Shown: positions 11,011 through 23,128, numbered from the stretch's first letter. The stretch: DNA of 64,000 nucleotides from Rhizopus arrhizus (GCA_024220505.1 JAKZZE010000004.1:1674001-1738000); one strand, 5' to 3'. A program made the numbers and translations. Notes: generated from the letters alone by a model not told the origin.

Positions 11011-11893
11011 GTAAATATCTCACTGAAGATAGTGACTCCGAAGATACTGGTGCTGTTGAAATCAGCTATGATAATTCAGGAAGTCTATGGCGCTCAGATG
11101 GAAGTGATTATGTATATGAAATAGACGTGAAATCGTCGTCAAAAAGCACGGAATTCGAAAAGAAGTTCCTTTGGTGCCTGTCAATGTGTGAGCTTGAAAC
11201 GATTGTCACCGGGAAAGTAGGGATGATCACTACAAATACCACCTTGAAGAACCTGTATGATAAAGCTCATCAAGAGACCAAGACTGGTAAAGTAAAAAAA
11301 AAGCACCGACTTGACGACTAGATTATAGCTGTCAGGATTATTCAATAGTGTCAATCATGAAACGCAGTCCACATCAGTCGGATTTGTTGCCCAACCAATG
11401 GATTTCTCGCTTTTGACGCAGCAAAATATCAATACGCCCATGTCTGCTATGAGATCTGACGACCTGTTGCGGTTGAATAACGACCTTTTGACAATGGAGG
11501 AGTTGGCTGCAAATCATATTCTAGCGGATATTTATTTTAGACACTCAACAACCAAGTACAGACAAAAATTAGAGCTATCGCTCATAGTGAATTCAGTTGG
11601 TTGCCTCTTCAGCACAATATGGTCCTCCCGCAATAACATTCGTTTGACATGGTAGGTTTATTTATAGCACGTACAATGCTATTCATTGCTGATTATTTTT
11701 TAGGGACAAACCTTCACTGACCGTGATTACCAGCACGCCAAGCAACATCCCCATAAGACCAGACATTATTTTCATCACAAAGTTATCATCTGGCAGGGAG
11801 ATCGAAATCAGTAACGGTGAAATAAAACAGCCAAATGTCTCAAAGCCCATTGTGAATGCGACAAGAGTTAGAGTGCTGGAAAAAGCCAAATGA
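11011..11893 (+). pseudogene. Mucoralean orphan gene with PD-(D/E)XK-like motif, broken
   Basis: Three blocks join in frame: up to 11291, 11329-11651 and 11704-11893. The second intron (11652-11703, GTAGGT...TTTAG) is convincing. The first would be only 37 nt and may instead mark damage. The last block reads SNIPIRPDIIFITKLSSGRE followed by IEISNGEIKQP. The order P-D, then beta-strand residues, then E-x-K resembles the core of PD-(D/E)XK nucleases. A TGA at 11891 ends the frame, but similar coding sequence (RENQRIRSPKTLVTFGILIH) resumes one frame over to about 12030, so a frameshift is likely. No start codon was found. The nuclease assignment is an inference from spacing alone. Confidence 0.35.
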
Positions 11894-12404
11894 CAGTTAC
11901 ACGTGAGAATCAAAGAATCCGGTCCCCTAAAACACTTGTTACGTTTGGTATCTTAATTCACGGTATAACCATTCATGTTCTCGATTTAAATATTGTTAAT
12001 GTGTATTTTTATCCTATAGACTATTCTTGAAATCTATTTGGCTAGATTTTTGAATGGGTATTACCCACGAGAGGATAAGCTGGGGAGAATTGCCAAGGTT
12101 TAACAGAATCGATGCGGTCTTGATCCATGCACTTAGATCAATGCTAACATTAAAGGTAGTATTATTGTACAAAGTATACCAGTATTTACTAAGCTCGTTG
12201 TTGTTGTTTTCTTTTGTATCTTCAGCATTCGATGCTAATGTCTTATGCTGGTGGTGATGACAATGATCATGTCGTCAATAACCACAACAATTTACAAGGA
12301 AAAATGCAGCAAATAAAAAGGGTACTCCTTTATTATTGATAATAAAAAGTTGGAAGAGGAAGAGTGTTTATTTGATTATGTGCATAAGTTCGATCTTTTT
12401 AAAC

Positions 12405-12812
12405 ATATTAAACAGTGTTAATACTGAAGACTTTCAATACCTCTTCGTGCGCTGTCCTAAGAAATGGAGAATATAGATAGATGCTTTCAATTTCTTTAGT
12501 CCACACCTCACTTTCACTCAAGACGATGTATGCTCAATTCTCTAGTCTTTTCAGCAGTTTCCTTTTGTTGACAACACTGACCTCTGGACTCTCAACTACT
12601 GTGTGCTTTCCGTTATCTGGCGTGCCCATTGGAGATTTACTATTGACTCGTGCTATGTCGCAGTTTGTCACCCTCAAAAGGGGCAGGCTCGACCTTGACT
12701 AGCATGTTCAATCGCTTACACTGTTTCTTTTGGTTCCCACCGCTTTCAGACGTGTGGCTCCTATTATATTTTATAAATAAAAATAAACTATTTATTTACA
12801 AAAAAAAAGACT
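12405..12812 (+). mobile_element. Degenerate LINE 3' fragment
   Basis: One frame reads YLFVRCPKKWRI, FPFVDNTDLWTLNYCVLSVI and WRAHWRFTIDS with stops interspersed, matching the segment after the zf-RVT domain of LINE ORF2. AATAAA occurs near 12777 and a short A-run follows at about 12800. The element is 5'-truncated and mutated. Confidence 0.55.
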
Positions 12813-12879
12813 TCCCACAAAAATGCAGAATATATTAGCATAAAGAATTGTAAATAGATATTTTTTTATGATTCTTTAT

Positions 12880-13860
12880 ATGTTTAATTGATGACAGTGT
12901 CGCCAAGAAGGGGAGTCTGCTCAAAGAATGATACAATTGAGATCTTTAAGCTTTGACAAATATCTTTAAAAAGCTGCTTTTCATAGAACTTGCTTTTGAA
13001 TGCAAATAAAAGAGTGTAGGCTGTCCTGTTTCTGATGGTTTGTATAGTTTACAGTATCCATCTTCTACATCTGCTAGGATTATTATGTGCAAGTCGGATC
13101 GAGTGAATAGCTTTTGATGCAGAAGTCTGTACCATACGCTTCTGGGAGTATGATGCATAGGAATACCAGTGCAGGCTTTCTAGTTCATGTTTTTTATATT
13201 TATGATTTGTGAATCTGTGCTAAAGCTGAACATCGTCTTTAATTGACGATTGTGTGTTACTGTCGTATTGATATCATCATAGCTCATCTGTTCAGAAAAT
13301 GAATTGAAATTAATGCTTGATTCAATTGAATGGTCCTTATTGTCAAAATCAAACTCATTGGGTTTAGATGATAGCAAAGATACAAAGAATGATTTGGAGA
13401 TAGGATTTCAATTGAGGAAAGCATTCTTTTTGTAGGATATTTTGAGAGCCACAACGCTGCATTTTTAAATTTGACATCATTTGAAAAGGCTTTGTTCAAA
13501 GAAATGATAGCTTTTTGTGCTTGAAGGAACTTACTAAGCTTGAATGTTTCTTGTGGATCCTCCTTGCATATATCTTTGAAGGGAATGATCAGACTAGTTT
13601 GTGATGATATTGTTAAATCGTTTTCATCAGGTGAACGAAGGTGGAAGTCTAAAGCACTATACATGGGGATTAGTGGATGGAGACCTTTCATGTACCACAG
13701 GATCTGGAATGCTTGAATATTGTAGGGAAGATGTGTGAAGGAACATCATATGAAGTCTGCAAGGTAAGAGATATTGTACTGTACTATATTGCCCCTTATT
13801 TTGATAAATATTAAAATTTTCATCCATAAAAAAATATTGTCCCTTAATCAAAAAATATTC
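12880..13860 (-). mobile_element. Degenerate LINE-like fragment, opposite orientation
   Basis: On the minus strand PRSVWYRLLHQKLFTRSDLH and DVEDGYCKL resemble the entry to a zf-RVT domain, followed by a frameshift into LLFAFKSKFYEKQLFKD. Upstream frames to about 13860 are protein-like but interrupted by stops and are not identified with certainty. Its 3' end faces that of the LINE at 12405-12812. Confidence 0.45.
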
Positions 13861-13901
13861 TTTGCTCTTTTCATTTATTAATTATTCTTTATATGTGCTT
13901 A

Positions 13902-14816
13902 CTAACTGTCTTTTTCTGATTGTATTTTTTTGTAAGCGACTATTGTTTCTGCTTTTGCTGGATGAGGTTCTACGCTGCTAGAAGTTGCTGATATAAAGTT
14001 TAGGTTATGTATTGAGTACCAATTTTTTTTTTCTCTCTTTACCAACTACAGCCTGTGCATCAGGAGGATCTACCCATTCAGTAGGTATAACACAGGGAAA
14101 CATGGCACCTAACTTTGCTGCACGATTAATCCAACCAGGTATTGACTTTCCTGTTAATCTCTTACAAAGATTATCAGAGAAATGATTACAATTTCTATAA
14201 AAATAATTAAAAGAACGTTAAATGTTTAATGATAGTTTTACCTTGTTAATAAATTATATGATGTTCCCATATATTCATCTGATAGTTCTGATATTACTTT
14301 TTCAATCTCTTTTTGACTTAATTTAGAATATCCCATTTGAATTGATTGTCTATCAAGCACAATTAAGTAATTCATCTTTTTTTCTTTCCTTTCCTTTATT
14401 ACTTGTATGGTACATCATGAGGACCTATCTTTGGCTGTACAACAAATACACCAGTGTGATTCTCATAATTATGTCCACCAAAACAATATTCCTTCTTTCC
14501 AATTTCAACTCCTGTATGATACACACCTGCCAAAATAGTTACAAGACCACTCCCTTATTTACATACTTGTTTTACCAATGCCTAATACATAACCAACATT
14601 AGTGAGGAATCCTGGTTGTAACTAGAAATAGAGTTAAATCAACAATGAAATTAAGCATGGTTGCTATAGCTACTATATCATAAACATTTAAAGTAACTTG
14701 AATAAAAAGGTTAGGTTCTTTATATTTCTCCTCTTTTTTATTTATTTACTTTTGAATTGTTCTTTTTCTGGATCAACGTTTGTTTTGCTAAATAAATTAT
14801 GTATGGAGTTAAACAT
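13902..14816 (-). CDS. DESI/PPPDE-type deSUMOylating isopeptidase
   Basis: Seven small exons (14750-14816, 14674-14696, 14567-14621, 14403-14526, 14242-14349, 14043-14194, 13902-13987) give 204 residues; no single frame reveals the gene. The second exon is a 23-nt microexon and the third intron is only 40 nt. The PPPDE fold is shown by TLNVYDI near the N-terminus, VYHTGVEIG with the catalytic His, FGGH, and LLTRNCNHFSDNLC with the catalytic Cys, then IPGWINR. This matches DeSI-2 (PPPDE1/C1orf121), a papain-like cysteine peptidase acting on SUMO or ubiquitin conjugates. The tail is polar. Every junction keeps the frame, and the total is 615 nt. Confidence 0.85.
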
Positions 14817-15461
14817 TTAGAAAAAAGAAAAAGAAAGGGAAAAGAAAGAAAAAGATAAAGAATTAAAAAAAGGGACTTTTCTATTTCTTTTTGTGGCTAC
14901 AATAAAACGTGAGATACACAACACCGCACACACAATAACAGTAATTTTTAATTACACAGTGCTCATAGTTCTTTCCGACAAAATACAACATATGACCTGC
15001 CAGACTCAAGTCAGACTTAAGTTATTTTTTGCTGTGGTTAAAAAGTATTTTTGAGTCTTCTGCAGAAAAGGTTGATGAATACCCTGTCAAACTCAACTTT
15101 ATGAGTATTGTATTTATCCAATAAAAAAGCTCCCCTCAAAATTTCTAATCAGGCCATATCCTAATTTGGCACAAAGCCTGACAAAGATGATCCACGACTG
15201 TTTTAAGTAACAAAAATTTAACAAAAAAAGAAATGTATAAAAACATGGAAAATCAAGCTTCAACACACTATAACCTGTAAACCAAAAACACTTATTTTAA
15301 CGTACTAACTACTAAAAATCTCTATTTAAGGGAAAATGGTTTGCGGTTACTAAATGTACCTTTACTAAGGCGAGATTATATTAATACGAACAATTAGATC
15401 TTAATCTTCTGTACAGCTCATGTCCTTAATTGCGAAACAATATCCATCATGAATCGCAGTT
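14817..15461. other. Intergenic, nothing recognised
   Basis: The 5' flank of the DESI gene: purine-rich just upstream of the start, then AT-rich sequence with no credible coding potential. Confidence 0.45.
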
Positions 15462-15710
15462 GCAACTACCAAAGAAAGCAATCAAAAAATCGCTGAAATC
15501 AACTTCGATCCATTAGATACTGCCATCGGTCACATTCTCAAAGATGGCGTTACCTTTGAAAATAATAAAGTCAGACTTGACTGGACAAAGTGTTGGTTGG
15601 AAAAATCCAGAAAAATGCGAGTATGTTGCGTTGGTGTTTTGTTACATTCGATCGCAGCAGTTTTTTATATGAGAAGGAAGGAGAAGAGAGAGGTTGGGGT
15701 TGTCTGGTAA
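15462..15710 (+). pseudogene. Possible retroelement ORF1 relic
   Basis: An 82-codon open frame without an ATG reads EINFDPLDTAIGHILKDGVT then FENNKVRLDW. The composition is protein-like, and I recall similar wording in gag-like ORF1 proteins of Mucorales retroelements, but I cannot verify this. A second protein-like scrap, WPTVDAKDTYSAFKKLDFY, lies near 15730-15790 in another frame. Confidence 0.25.
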
Positions 15711-16456
15711 ATTATACGCGAATTTTTGTGGCCTACGGTTGATGCCAAAGACACCTACTCCGCTTTCAAAAAGTTAGACTTTTATTCAGTTCTTTCTGCC
15801 AAAATATATTTATCTTATCAGGACTGGTCTTGATTTTTACTCTTGCTAATATATAGAAAATTCATCGGTTCAATATCTTCCAACAGATTACCTTCAAATT
15901 AATCAGATATTACACAACATTCGCAGCAATATTCAAGAATATATTGCAGAATTCTGTACTCTGAATCCACTCTAACTGACGGTCTTATTATATAACTATT
16001 TTCCCCCACTCTTTATTTTTGTTTTGTTCAATATATTTCATTACTTAAACTTGTGTCTGCCTCTTGACACATGAATTTACAGTCTATGCGGAGCAACAAA
16101 TAAAATCATTTTTAAGAAAAAAGAAGCAATGGTTCGGTACTTGCTTACGTTTTTCTTTTACGATATTTCTTTTATTGACCTTTGCAATAATGTTCCTACT
16201 TATCACCTTGGAAATATTATTCAACGCTCTGTAAATGCTTTTGATAAATGCTTGGAAAAACAACCTATCTAATATATTTTATATAATAACAAATTATATT
16301 TACTATTTTTTAAAAAAAAATTGCCAATTGAATTATATAAAGATGCTAATTGAGGCTTACAAGTGCATCAATTGATCTATATAAAAACGCCAATTGGTAC
16401 CGTTAGCACTATATTCAAACACATACTTTTTTTTCAGCTTTTACAAAAAAAAAACT
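15711..16456. other. Intergenic, nothing recognised
   Basis: AT-rich. Around 16320-16400 short CCAATTG-bearing motifs recur near ATATA(A) boxes, but no defined element could be drawn. Confidence 0.4.
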
Positions 16457-16771
16457 TTATTTCTTTGCAGAAGCACCACTAGCAGCTTCAGCTTGTTTTT
16501 TCGCCAGAGCAGCTTCTTGTTTAGCACGCATGATAGCAGCATCACTATCAACCAAATTCAATCCCTTGTGTTTTATCATTTTATTTAGTTTACCTCTCTT
16601 TCTTTTGATTAACGGACATACCATTGTTGCCTGCTTTTCCTTTATTTTCTTTTTCTTTCTTTTTAAGATTTTTTAAACGTGCAAGTTCTCTTTGATTACC
16701 GCCTAAAGAGTCAAACAGTTTTTAAACATTTTTATGTTCTAGTCATAAAATGAAGGCATCCTACGAGTCAT
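16457..16771 (-). CDS. SERF/4F5-family small basic protein
   Basis: Three exons (16765-16771, 16594-16702, 16457-16544) encode 67 residues. The first exon is only 7 nt (ATGACTC), and splicing it to the next gives MTRGNQRELARLKNLKK, the hallmark start of SERF/4F5 proteins. The rest is Lys/Ala-rich (SDAAIMRAKQEAALAKKQ). Family members are disordered, bind nucleic acid and, in animals, modulate protein aggregation. The fungal role is not established. The gene is divergent from the uL10m gene across 344 bp. Confidence 0.85.
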
Positions 16772-17115
16772 TTTATTATAAATAAACGAAAAAAAGAAAA
16801 GCCAAGTGAAGAAAAAATAAAAAAAAAAATTTCAATCAACGACATCAATTCATCCAATTGGTCTTTCTTTTTCTTTCTTACTATTACCCTTTCTTGCTTC
16901 TTAACATTATAAATACTTTCTCACTTTAGTGTGTAGTAGCTTTTTTTTTAAAAAAGAACATTAGCACCACTTTTGTTAGTTTAAATCTTACTATTTAAAT
17001 ATGTACAGCTTTAAAAAAGCCAAGTTGGTTCTGAATCCGCTTACCGTGACTTTTTAATTCAAAAAAAATCAATACCCCCTCCTCCCTTTTCCTTTCACAT
17101 TAATCAAAAAAAAAA
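16772..17115. promoter_or_regulatory. Divergent intergenic region SERF/uL10m
   Basis: 344 bp between two divergent start codons with many T- and A-tracts and a pyrimidine-rich stretch near 16860-16890. No specific operator was identified. Confidence 0.4.
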
Positions 17116-17828
17116 ATGTCATTGAGATCATGTAAAAAAAGAATTTCTTTACTCGTTTTCTTTTATTATTTACTCACAGCACATTCTGAATTATAGTCAG
17201 CCAGTCTTTGATTCGTAATTTGAAGCCAATTAATACACCCGTTCGTACTTGTAAGAACCCCGTATACTCTAAATATTTACTTTACTCATCGTCAATAGAC
17301 GCCACAACACAAAAAAAAGGACCAGTACATCCTCCTCGTCGTACGTATCTTTACAATCAATACAATGACATTATACAAAACAATCGTGCTGTCTTTATAT
17401 TTCAACATAATAACTTGACTGTCAAGGAATTCACTCAACTTCGACAAGACCTCAAAAGCGAAGCTACCTTGACCGTCTTGCGTCCTAGTGTATTTGCAGC
17501 CGCCTTACGTACCACCAAATACCTCAATCTCGAACCACTCTTATCCGGACCCACTTGTGTCTTGTACAGTAACGCAGACGACAGTACAGACTTGCTGAAA
17601 ACATCGGTCGAGTTACTCTCTAAAAACAGAAAGTTGCTGCTCTTGGGTGGTAAATTAGATGATAACTTGCTCACTCAATCTGATGTATTGAAGGTTGTTG
17701 ACTTGCCATCTCTTGATCAACTCCGTGCTCAAATGGTGGGTGTGATTGAAGCACCTGCTCGTAAATTGATTAGCACCTTGAGCCAGCCTGCCAATGAATT
17801 GCACAGCGTGTTGGATAGAAGAATTTGA
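17116..17828 (+). CDS. Mitochondrial large-subunit ribosomal protein uL10m
   Basis: Two exons (17116-17131, 17197-17828), 215 residues. The short first exon MSLRS joins FSQSLIRNLKPINTPVR, an Arg/Ser-rich mitochondrial presequence. The body contains NRAVFIFQHNNLTVKEFTQL and TVLRPSVFAAALRTT, typical of the L10 family (RNA-binding and stalk base), followed by a C-terminal LISTLSQPANELHSVLDRR. It anchors the stalk of the mitoribosome. The acceptor TTATAG at 17196 was chosen because the earlier CAG runs into a stop. The stop codon lies one base from that of the convergent ECM33-like gene. Confidence 0.8.
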
Positions 17829-17829
17829 T

Positions 17830-19076
17830 TTATTTATAACAATAAAAAGCAAATATTTGTAATACAATAAAAATAGATATTGATATTAAAGAAATACGAA
17901 AAGAATGACATGCATCGTTGGATGATTGTGATGTGAGATCGATGTTATTTTCAATCTTGGACTTGCAAATAAACTGCTGTCCTTTGATTACATCCCCTTT
18001 AAGCTTGCTTATGCTATCGCATGAAAACTGACTGTTGGTGGTCTGTAGGTTGAGCCCACCTTGAACGTTGCTTAACTTTGGTAAATCTATCTTTTCAAAA
18101 CAACCTGTGATCTCGATGGATCCATTAATGATTTCCAAATTGGGACCAGTAATACTAATCAGATTTGTGTTATTCGAGATCGCTAGGGCACCACCCAATG
18201 CTCGCAAATTAGGCACAGACATGTTTGTTAGTTGCTTATTTTCAGATACAGTCAACGTCCCTGTAATTTCTGTTACGTTGGGTAAGGAAAGTGTGGCAAA
18301 CTGGTTAGAAATAAAGGATAAATCGCCAGTTGCTTTCTGAACACGATTGAGACCGAGAAGGGTAGCAACATGTCGAAAGTCGCCTTGAAACAATGATGAG
18401 ACTGAAGAAAGCTATTTAAAGAAAATCGTTCTTTATAAACCCTTTTGATAAAGTAAGTACAAGAAAAAAGAAGCCTTACATCAAGTATGGTATGAGGAGA
18501 GTTTGCAGATATAGATATTACTCCATCGATTTGTTCTAGATGAGACAAGTCGATCCTTGTCAAATTTACATTATTTGCAATATTCACATTTCCAACCTTA
18601 TTGACTGTTAACCCCTCTATTGCTTTAATGGCTGTATCAGTGATAGTAATAGCATCTACCACTTCAGATAATCCTTGGGAAAACTGAACAGCTTCAAGTA
18701 AAGGAAGAATGGACAATTCAAGTGAACGAACGGAGGTCAGTTTGGGAAAATCGATGCGTTTGAGTAAAAAGCTATCTTTCAGTTTCAGCTCACCATCTAC
18801 TTGAGCAAGATTTACGAGTATGATTTGCGTTAAACCTCTGTTTCCATCGATAATAAGATCACCATGTACCCGTTGCAATCCAGATAAATTGATTATCTCA
18901 TTTGCAGTAAAATTTTGTATATAAATCGAGCCCTCTACCGTTTGGCAACCATTCACTACCTGTAGATCTTGGTTGGTTCTTATATACATTGTACCTGAGC
19001 AATTATCTGACCCTATCACCCATTTGTTAGATAGTATTAAGTTAATAAGAAAAAGTATAATAAGCGACATATGCAA
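17830..19076 (-). CDS. ECM33/SPS2-like GPI-anchored cell-wall protein
   Basis: Two exons (18480-19076, 17830-18411) give 392 residues. A signal peptide (MHMSLIILFLINLILS) precedes CSGTMYIRTNQDLQVVNGC, the usual opening of the receptor L-domain of Ecm33. Leucine-rich strands follow (GLQRVHGDLIIDGN, LPNVTEITGTLTVSENK). The C-terminus has a polar SSNDA site before a hydrophobic tail, as in GPI-anchored proteins. Ecm33 proteins act in wall integrity and mannoprotein organisation. A second Met two codons later (19070) would serve equally well as the start. Confidence 0.85.
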
Positions 19077-19374
19077 TAAAAAAAAAGAAGGTTTGATAAA
19101 GATATAAGTAGTTTTTTATCTATTCCTTTAATTTAAAAGCTAAAATACACATCTCCTTGTTTGTATTAATAGCAAAGTAGAGGGGAAAATAGGATGAATT
19201 AGAAATTTAATTAGGATTGATATACGTATTTATGTTATTGCTTCAAAGGGGCTTCTCCATGATTGGTTATATTAACAGAGTAGCATGATGTGACTTAGTT
19301 TTTCTCTATTCTGTGGCTTACCTGGAACTTAATTATCTTTTATTTTTTTTTATTTTATCAATCTTACACATTCC

Positions 19375-20265
19375 ATGCCTAGTTTACGTAACGTAGTCCA
19401 AAGAAGAAATCATAAAGAGCGTGCACAGATTGGTAGCCGTGCAAAGTATGGGCTGCTTGAAAAGAAGAAAGATTATCTATTGCGTGCAAAAGATTATCAC
19501 AGTAAGCAAAATAGATTAAAAGCCTTGAAGGAAAAGGCACTGTTTCGAAATCCAGATGAATTCTATTTCAAAATGATCAACAACCAGACTAAAGATGGTG
19601 TACATATTCAAAAACGAAATGAAGAATTACCTAGCGACATGATTCAGTTGATGAAGTCTCAGGATAAAGAATACATTAAATATCATCGAAACGTTAGCAA
19701 AAAAGTAATAAACAATTGGCCGAAAAAAGAAGTAGAAATGAAACTCACCTTGATATTATCTTTTTGTAGAAAATGGAGAAGCTTCAAGCTTCATTACATT
19801 TTATAGACGATGGAGGAGAAGAAGAAGAAGAGAAACCTAAAAATAAAAAATCCAAACACATTGTTTTTGTTGATTCAGAGAAAGAAGCCAAACAGTTCTC
19901 ACCAGTGAAACACCTTGATACCTTACCTGAATTAGTCAATCGTAAATTCAACCGTCCTCGTATTGAGACATTAAAAGAAGCAGCTATTATGGCAACACAT
20001 ACTGGAAAGGAATTAAAGGAAATCAAAAAAGAAAGAGAGCTTAAATTCAGAGAACTGGCGTCACGAATGAAACGAGAAGAGGACTTAAAGAGAGCAGAGC
20101 AGGAATTGGACCTTCAAAGAGCAATGAGAGTAAGTTTACTATTATTGCTCATATAATTTGTATATTTACATATTAAATTAATAGCAAAAAGGAAGAAAGA
20201 AGATTGTTGGAAAGGACAAGCACGGATTAAATGTATATAGATGGAAGCAAGAGCGTAAAAAATAA
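19375..20265 (+). CDS. UTP11: U3 snoRNP component UTP11
   Basis: Three exons (19375-19704, 19770-20129, 20185-20265), 256 residues. The N-terminus MPSLRNVVQRRNHKERAQ is diagnostic, followed by KYGLLEKKKDYLLRAKDYH and FRNPDEFYFKMINNQTKDGV. An acidic patch (DDGGEEEEE) and a basic coiled C-terminus ending VYRWKQERKK complete the family pattern. Utp11 belongs to the small-subunit processome and is needed for early 18S rRNA cleavages in the nucleolus. The gene is divergent from the ECM33-like gene across 298 bp. Confidence 0.92.
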
Positions 20266-20477
20266 ACTAGGCTTTATATTTTTAGCTATCACGAAATAAT
20301 CAAATGTGTTGATTATATGTTTTGTTTGTTATCCTTGTCTGTCTTCAGTTTGTTTTAACTTATAGTTGCTCGCTACTACTCTACACGTTTTATTGCGGCT
20401 TCAAACCAATATTTACTGTGTTGTAAATACATTCAATAAACCTCAAACCTAAGGTATATAACGTGCAGACGTAATAC

Positions 20478-20478
<1 letters not shown>

Positions 20479-20517
<39 letters not shown>
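20479..20517 (+). repeat. 39-nt poly(A) tract
   Basis: A pure A-run about 210 bp past the UTP11 stop. It could be the tail of a retroposed sequence or a poly(dA:dT) element; no flanking duplication is evident. Confidence 0.6.
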
Positions 20518-20519
<2 letters not shown>

Positions 20520-23128
20520 CGAAGCGAAAATTAATTTTTTTGAGTGGATATGCAATCATGAAGTTTTAGATGCACTTGTAAACAAGATTTTATTTATATT
20601 TATGCCAGTTATAAGTAGCTTTGTTATGTATAAAACGATTGTTCAAGAATAGTTTTAGAAACAAGTGATTAATCAAGATGATATTGATTGATTATGACAA
20701 ATAGGAGTTGTTTAACTAAGTGATGATTTTGAGTATGATGGAATTAAGTTTCCAATTAAGATAGAGTAGACCAGTTAGTAAAAATGTGCAAAGCAAACTG
20801 TTATTAACGTCTCTAGGACGCCTCACTCTCATATCGCTTCTCCTGCTCAAGTTACGCGGCGAATTTGCCCACCTGGAATGGTACGGAATGTTATCCCATA
20901 TAGCCTGTTTCGGGTCTAATGGGTCCACTAAGCCAAGAAGCAACAACTCGGTTAGCCTTAAGCTACAGCGTGAATGCTGCAAACTGTTTGCTATTTGAAT
21001 TGTTTACCTACCTAATGCTTCAAGGTACCAAACTATCAGGCCAAGAGCTCTTGATGTAAAAAGATATTTTAGGAGAAGAGGCAAGACAAAACACCTGCAA
21101 TGCACATTTTATAAAGAGATCCAGTGACTGTATAGAGTGAGAACAAGCGCACCAAAAAGAGAGTTTTATAACATCAGCAACTAAAACCCATTTAATCAGT
21201 TTAGTGCCTAATTATTATTATTTTTTAAGCCATTTTACTTTAAGCCATTTGATTTTTATAAGAGTAGTGTAGCAAGAGAGGCCATGAAAGTATCAAAAGC
21301 AAAGAGTGATTGATAAGAACAATAAAACCATCATTTTAGGGAGAAGCGTATTTAGGCCATCAGTTTTAGAGAGAAGAGTATTTGTTTTTATAAAGAAAGA
21401 AAAATGGTAAAAAAAAAAAGTCCTTTAAATAGTTTTGCTTGAGGGATTGGCCCATTCTTTGTTTATTTTCCAAGAATTCTATCTTTTTCGTCTACAAAGA
21501 GGATGATAAAAGGAAAAAAAAAAATATTTCTTAAACGAATAAATAAAAAATCATAAAATATTTCTCTTTTTTATAATCATTATTCATTTTATTATAAAAG
21601 AACAAAAAATGAATATTATACATAGTTTAAGCTTAAAAGGATAGAAAGATTTCTCTTTTCAAAACATAAAGTAATATTAAAAACCACTACATTTGTTTTT
21701 GGCTTGTTTGCGCACTTTTTTACTTGCATGAATCTCGTATGAAATTTCAAAGACCTACATTTTTTGATTAATTTCAAATATATATAAAATCAAAATAAAA
21801 CTTGTATCTAACATCATAAGTCTTTTTATATCTCTACTATAGCCCACATAAATAGTTTTCAAATAGATAAAATGATTTAATCAAAAGAAGAAAGAATCCT
21901 CTCCTATTTCTGTGTGTAACACACATGAGATAGCAATTCAGACAAATAAATAATAAAGCGAAAAGCAAGTAGCAATTTTTTCATATGGCTTCTATTTGTT
22001 CACTTTCTTTTTGAAGAAAAATAGACAAATAAAATACTGGTTCATGAGAATAAACTAATTTATCAAACCCTATATCTTTATTTATTAAAAAAAAAAATGC
22101 ATAAAAAACCTGATTTTTGTGTTACTTTTTTGAGACAAATATAAACTATGATAAAAGTATATAAATAAAATGGGCAGTGTTTAAGTAAAACGACATGATT
22201 CAATTTTTTAATAATAGTTGGGGATGTACCATGTTAAAATGTAAACTAGTTTGATTTTTATCTGATATAAAAGGACCTTTAACTAATGATTCATAAAATT
22301 CAGTTTAAAACCTGCTTTTGATTTATTTCAGTGGAATTAATTTTTTGAGCTGAAATAAAAAGGAACTCTGTTCTGAATAAATAAAGGCATGCTTCTAATA
22401 AAAAAAAAGTTGTCAATTTATTTTTGCATGCTGACAACATTTTCGTATATAATTTTTTTTTAAATAGCACGATCCATCTGTCAATATTCCTTAGATTTGA
22501 ATCATGCCCTGATCCCAATAGCAAATGTGCTCTTTTTTTCATATTCTAAATACGTTTGCTAAATAGATTATAATATCCATGGTTTATCAAATAAAATCCT
22601 ATTTTGTTGGTAAGCCCACAACATCATTTCTGACAATAAAGGGGACAGTTTATTCTAAATTTACTACTTAAGTTGATATTGAACCATAAGATGATTAATG
22701 AATGTCTTCTATCGCAGCTTAGGATGATTTGTAAGGAGTATGTCAGATAACTCATTAAAAAGAATCAATTGATTTCATTTTGAAGCTTCCTTAGCTTTTT
22801 ATATAATTATATAAATTGAGCTATTTGAGTCTCATTACTATCGTTCTTTTGTTCTATTGTATGTCTGAATGATCTCTAAATTTAAAAAAAAAGATCAATT
22901 AACTAAAAATAACTCAATAAACCCTATACATCCGTTAGTTATTTCGAATTCAATTACTTTTCAAATTTGTTTGAAAAGATATTGTTATATTTGTAAAGAA
23001 AGATAGGACATCGATGTGTGTAACTCAAAGTAATAAGAATCAACATGCTTCATGGTTTTGATGTTTTAAATCGGAGATAAAATGTTACCTTTTATACACA
23101 AGTTCACCATTTTTAAAGTTCTTTTCTC
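20518..23128. other. Large AT-rich gene-free region
   Basis: About 2.6 kb dominated by A/T runs and short degenerate repeats. A less AT-rich patch at 20790-20960 has frames on both strands (minus: DPLDPKQAIWDNIPYHSRWA) that look like a gene or transposon scrap, not identified. An imperfect tandem duplication of about 30 bp lies at 21328-21385 (CCATCATTTTAGGGAGAAG / CCATCAGTTTTAGAGAGAAG). No RNA gene recognised. Confidence 0.45.

Noticed and set aside
22300..22542. 80-codon minus-strand ORF in the AT-rich region
   Set aside because: Composition reflects A/T runs, with no motif, start context or splice partner.
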